The position numbers and the translations under genes are program-made. A stretch of 64,000 nt of DNA from Lysobacter sp. yr284 (GTDB lineage: Bacteria > Pseudomonadota > Gammaproteobacteria > Xanthomonadales > Xanthomonadaceae), in contig NZ_FNPT01000002.1 in the NCBI RefSeq assembly GCF_900107375.1, positions 306,690-370,689 of the forward strand, written 5' to 3'. Shown here piece by piece: positions 61,199 to 64,000 of this stretch; the stretch's first letter is position 1, and every line of letters begins with the position of its first letter. The notes beneath the pieces were generated by a model that saw only the letters and a program-made list of their open reading frames with translations, searched no databases and was not told the origin of the DNA.

Positions 61199-61984
61199 AT
61201 GCGTTGGTTCGAAATCGCCCTGGTCTCGCTGACCCTGTTCACCGGCGTGGTGTGGCTGCTCGACAAGCTGGTGCTGGCCAAGCGCCGCGCCGCGCGCGAG
61301 GGGCTGCTCGACGACGGCAAGGAGCCGGTGGTCGTCGATTATTCCAAGGCGTTCTTCCCGGTGCTGTTCGTGGTGCTGATCCTGCGCAGCTTCGTCGCCG
61401 AGCCGTTCCGGATTCCGTCGAACTCGATGATGCCGACCCTGCTGACCGGCGACTTCATCCTGGTCAACAAGTTCACCTACGGCCTGCGTCTGCCGATCAG
61501 CAACCAGAAGGTGCTGCCGATGGGCGAGCCGTCGCGCGGCGACGTGGTCGTGTTCCGTCCGCCGCACCATCCCGAGCAGGACTGGATCAAGCGCATCATC
61601 GGCCTGCCAGGCGACAAGATCAGCTATCGCGACGGCCGCCTGACCGTGAACGGCGAGCCGGTGCCCTACACCCCGGTCGGCACCTACCAGGGCCGCGGCA
61701 ACGGCACCGAAATGACCGGCGCGCAGGAGTTGAGCGAGCAGATCGGCAACCACGTGCACCGCATCCTGCTGCGCACCGAGTCGCCGCTGCTGGACCAGGG
61801 CGAAGGCGACTGGGTCGTGCCGAAGGGCGAATATTTTGTGATGGGCGACAATCGCGACAACAGCGAGGACAGCCGATACTGGGGCTTCCTGCCGGAGCAG
61901 AACCTGCGCGGCCGGGCGTTCCTGATCTGGATGAACTTCGACGAAGGCGTGGATTTTTCCCGGATCGGTAATAGCATTCCTTGA
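61199..61984 (+). CDS. lepB: Signal peptidase I
   Basis: Cleaves signal peptides from exported proteins at the outer face of the inner membrane. 261 residues, two N-terminal helices (about 4-22 and 50-64). Catalytic Ser76 is in RIPSNSMMPTLLTGD and Lys131 in DWIKRIIGLPGDKI. The C-terminal MGDNRDNSEDSRYWG box is present. AAAGGAAC precedes the ATG. Confidence 0.97.
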   Translation: MRWFEIALVSLTLFTGVVWLLDKLVLAKRRAAREGLLDDGKEPVVVDYSKAFFPVLFVVLILRSFVAEPFRIPSNSMMPTLLTGDFILVNKFTYGLRLPISNQKVLPMGEPSRGDVVVFRPPHHPEQDWIKRIIGLPGDKISYRDGRLTVNGEPVPYTPVGTYQGRGNGTEMTGAQELSEQIGNHVHRILLRTESPLLDQGEGDWVVPKGEYFVMGDNRDNSEDSRYWGFLPEQNLRGRAFLIWMNFDEGVDFSRIGNSIP

Positions 61985-62097
61985 CGGCCGGGGCCGTCGC
62001 GGCGGGGGTTCGCGACGGCGGGGCTGGGCGGTACGGAGCGGCGTGCCCTGGATGGCAAGCACGATCGGCAATCGGGATCCAATGGGGATACAGGCTC

Positions 62098-62475
62098 ATG
62101 AAGCGTAATCAGCGCGGCATCACACTGCTCGGTTTCATCATCACGCTGGGGGTGGTGGGCGTCTTCGCCTACGTCGGCATGAAGCTGGTGCCGATGTACA
62201 CCGACTACTACTCGGTCAAGCGATCCCTCGCCGACCTGGCCAAGGAGCCCGGCGCCGGCCAGATGGACGCGGCCAAGGCCCGCGACCTGTTCTTCCGGCG
62301 CATGGACATGAGCTACGTGGACAGCGTCAAGCAGGAGCATTTCAAGGTCCAGCGCAACGACCGCGGCCTGGAAATCACCGTCGCCTACGAGGTGCGCCGG
62401 CCGCTGATCGCCAATCTCGACGTCGTCGGCCACTTCGAAGCCAAGCAAGCGCTGACCAGTAAAGAAGGTGACTGA
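62098..62475 (+). CDS. DUF4845 family small membrane protein
   Basis: A 125-residue protein with a type-IV-pilin-like start ([20 protein letters not shown], hydrophobic helix about 9-28). The soluble domain follows ([20 protein letters not shown], then [19 protein letters not shown]). It matches DUF4845, regularly found between lepB and rnc in gammaproteobacteria. The GITLLGF segment resembles a prepilin cleavage site, but function is unknown. Its end overlaps rnc by 8 bases. Confidence 0.88.
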   Translation: MKRNQRGITLLGFIITLGVVGVFAYVGMKLVPMYTDYYSVKRSLADLAKEPGAGQMDAAKARDLFFRRMDMSYVDSVKQEHFKVQRNDRGLEITVAYEVRRPLIANLDVVGHFEAKQALTSKEGD

Positions 62476-63130
62476 TCCGATCTCCCATCGCTTCGCCAAC
62501 CCGGCCCTGCTGGAGCAAGCGCTGACCCACCGCAGCGCCGGGGCGCCGCACAACGAGCGCCTGGAGTTCCTCGGCGACGCGTTGGTGAACCTGATGGTGG
62601 CCGAGGCGCTGTACCAGCGCTGGCCGCAGGCCGACGAGGGCGCGCTGACCCGCGCCCGGGCCGAACTGGTGCGCGAATCGGCGTTGGCGCCGATCGCGCG
62701 CGCGCTGGAACTGGGCGCGCGGCTGACCCTGGGCCCGGGCGAAATGAAATCCGGCGGCCACCGCCGCGACTCGATCCTCGCCGATGCGCTGGAAGCGGTG
62801 GTCGGGGCGATCTACCTCGACGCCGGCTTCGAGGCCTGCCGCACTACGGTGCTGCCGTGGTTCGTGCCGGCGATGGAAGCCCTGCCGCCGGCGCACAAGG
62901 TCGGCAAGGACGCCAAGACCCGGCTGCAGGAATGGCTGCAGGGCCGGCAGAAACCGCTGCCGCTGTATGCGCTGCTGTCGGAAAGCGGCGAAGACCACGC
63001 CAAGACCTTCCGGGTCAGCTGCACCGTCGGCCAGCCGCCGCTGAGCGCCGAAGGCGAGGCCGGGTCGCGCCGCGCCGCCGAGCAGCTCGCCGCCGAAGAG
63101 GTCCTGCGCTTGCTCAAGGCCGACGATTGA
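62468..63130 (+). CDS. rnc: Ribonuclease III
   Basis: Double-strand RNA endonuclease for rRNA and mRNA processing, 220 residues with GTG start. The signature [19 protein letters not shown] holds Glu30, Glu33 and Asp37; the second site has Asp106 and Glu109 ([16 protein letters not shown]). A dsRNA-binding domain lies at about 150-217 ([20 protein letters not shown], then [15 protein letters not shown]). A terminator-like hairpin follows, so era may have its own transcription. Confidence 0.97.
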   Translation: MTDPISHRFANPALLEQALTHRSAGAPHNERLEFLGDALVNLMVAEALYQRWPQADEGALTRARAELVRESALAPIARALELGARLTLGPGEMKSGGHRRDSILADALEAVVGAIYLDAGFEACRTTVLPWFVPAMEALPPAHKVGKDAKTRLQEWLQGRQKPLPLYALLSESGEDHAKTFRVSCTVGQPPLSAEGEAGSRRAAEQLAAEEVLRLLKADD

Positions 63131-63158
63131 GGCGGGAACTCGGAAGTGTTCGATGCTG

Positions 63159-63181
63159 GAGGCCCGCTTTTGGCGGGCCTC
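63159..63181 (+). terminator. Terminator after rnc
   Basis: Stem GAGGCCCGC / GCGGGCCTC with TTTTG loop, followed by GTCGTTTG; 28 bases after the stop. Confidence 0.75.
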
Positions 63182-63258
63182 GTCGTTTGCGCGGCCGGGT
63201 GGATGGCTGCGGGCTGCCCGCGCCGTCGGGCCTGCCCGGGCGAGGCGTCCCCCGCTTG

Positions 63259-63345
63259 CCGTCATCCGCGCGAAGGCGGGGATGCAGAGACTTCAGCGCC
63301 ATGCCTGGGTGGAGCCCTGGATCCCCGCCTTCGCGGAGATGACGG
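63259..63345. repeat. Imperfect inverted repeat, GTCATCCGCGCGAAGGCGGG type
   Basis: Left arm GCCGTCATCCGCGCGAAGGC then GGGGATGCAG; right arm GGATCCCCGCCTTCGCGGAG then ATGACGGC. This kind of sequence is a widespread dispersed repeat in beta- and gammaproteobacteria. Confidence 0.72.
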
Positions 63346-63389
63346 CAGGCGGGAGCGCGGCGGGTCCGGCACTGCCCGATGCCCGACCC

Positions 63390-63425
63390 GCAATCCCAAT
63401 CCCCAATCCCCAATCCCCAATCCCC
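63390..63425. repeat. Tandem CAATCCCC octamer, about 4.5 copies
   Basis: ATCCCAATCCCCAATCCCCA continuing to 63425. The opposite strand is GGGGATTG repeats, four G-runs that could form a quadruplex. Located about 40 bases before the era start. Confidence 0.8.
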
Positions 63426-63464
63426 GGATTTGCCGTCCCCGCCGCTCAAGCGGACAATTCCCCC

Positions 63465-64000
63465 ATGACTTCCACTCCGCACCGCGCCGGCTACGTCGCC
63501 GTCATCGGCCGACCCAACGTCGGCAAATCCACCCTGACCAACGCCCTCGTCGGCGCCAAGGTCAGCATCGTCTCGCCGCGTCCGCAGACCACGCGCCACC
63601 GCCTGCTCGGCATCGCCACCTTCCCCGAAGGCCAGGTGCTGCTGGTCGACACCCCCGGCATCCACCGCGAACAGAAGCGGGCGATGAACCGGATGATGAA
63701 CCGGGCCGCGCGCGGCTCGCTGGAGGGCGTCGACGCCGCCGTGCTGGTCGTGCGCGCCGGCCAGTGGGACGACGAGGACACGCTCGCCTATGACGCCCTG
63801 CGCGGCGCCGGCCTGCCGGTGGTGCTGGTGGTCAACCAGGTCGACCGCATCGCCGACAAGACCAAGCTGCTGCCGTACCTGGCCCAGATCACCGAAGGCC
63901 GCGAATTCGCCGGCGTGCACCCGATCTCCGCGCTCAAGCGCAGCGGCCTGGAAGCGCTGGTCAAGACCGTGCTGGCGCTGCTGCCCGAGCAGGGCCCGCT
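63465..64000 (+). CDS. era: GTPase Era (partial, cut by window end)
   Basis: 16S rRNA-binding GTPase needed for 30S maturation. The first 178 codons are present. G1 is GRPNVGKST (15-23), switch [13 protein letters not shown], and G3 DTPGIHR. G4 reads NQVD ([20 protein letters not shown]) instead of the usual NKxD. The ATG at 63465 begins [15 protein letters not shown]. The C-terminal KH domain lies beyond the window. The lepA-lepB-DUF4845-rnc-era order is classical. Confidence 0.95.
   Translation, partial: MTSTPHRAGYVAVIGRPNVGKSTLTNALVGAKVSIVSPRPQTTRHRLLGIATFPEGQVLLVDTPGIHREQKRAMNRMMNRAARGSLEGVDAAVLVVRAGQWDDEDTLAYDALRGAGLPVVLVVNQVDRIADKTKLLPYLAQITEGREFAGVHPISALKRSGLEALVKTVLALLPEQGP

Larger units (their letters stand above)
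63131..63464. other. Repeat-bearing spacer between rnc and era
   Basis: No gene seen. It holds the terminator at 63159-63181, an inverted repeat near 63260-63345, and the tandem CAATCCCC run (63390-63425). Spacers of this size are unusual in the rnc-era operon, where the genes often touch. Confidence 0.6.

Overview
The window is chromosomal DNA of a very GC-rich gammaproteobacterium. Gene order and protein types point to the family Xanthomonadaceae, most likely Lysobacter or a close relative. The evidence is a homomultimeric NAD-type isocitrate dehydrogenase, a KdkA Kdo kinase, the phoB-phoR-ppk-ppx order, a fab cluster without plsX, GC-rich palindromic intergenic repeats, and many GTG/TTG starts. 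The genus is an inference. No prophage, insertion sequence, CRISPR array, rRNA gene or plasmid origin is visible. Almost all of the window is core genome.

Layout. 0-5.8 kb: minus-strand phosphate operon phoB-phoR-ppk1-ppx, with a good Pho-box candidate upstream of phoB. 6.4-9.0 kb: exported M48/TPR protease, divergent from a glutaredoxin gene coupled to an AhpD-like gene. 9.4-13.8 kb: NAD-isocitrate dehydrogenase, a small exported cysteine-containing peptide, an NhaC-type antiporter and an acyltransferase. 13.9-18.5 kb: mltD-gloB opposite yafS-like methyltransferase-rnhA-dnaQ, the same neighbourhood as in E. coli. 18.8-23.1 kb: PP2C phosphatase, tRNA-Ser(CGA), a DUF6165 gene, a NADAR gene, and a GT9 heptosyltransferase divergent from kdkA (LPS core). 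23.2-26.9 kb: molybdopterin operon MBL-moaA-phyH-like-moaC-moaD-moaE. 27.1-33.5 kb: beta-propeller protein, SRP RNA, tRNA-Ser(GGA), then dnaX-ebfC-small membrane protein-recR and a HIT protein. 33.6-38.1 kb: minus-strand MoxR-DUF58-transglutaminase-Slp operon. 38.3-40.1 kb: GT39 membrane glycosyltransferase. 40.2-52.6 kb: maf/yceF opposite yceD-rpmF-fabH-kinase-like-fabD-fabG-acpP-fabF-pabC-mltG-tmk-holB-pilZ. 53.2-55.3 kb: fused beta-oxidation enzyme (FadJ/FadB alpha type). 55.6-58.9 kb: rpoE-rseA-mucD/degP envelope-stress group. 59.2-64.0 kb: lepA-lepB-DUF4845-rnc-era, with era cut by the window end.

Themes. Three sets do coherent jobs. Phosphate sensing is joined to polyphosphate turnover. 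Fatty-acid initiation and elongation is joined to peptidoglycan (mltG) and replication (tmk, holB) genes. Sigma-E envelope stress sits next to translation and secretion genes. The least explained items are: a kinase-like membrane protein with a degenerate catalytic loop between fabH and fabD; a phytanoyl-dioxygenase-like gene translationally embedded in the moa operon; a 72-bp tandem repeat in the dnaX linker encoding NPFED-type units; a HIT protein with Gln in place of the first triad His; and two families of paired palindromic intergenic elements (REPIN-like). I do not see a clearly new multi-gene system; these are the best leads.
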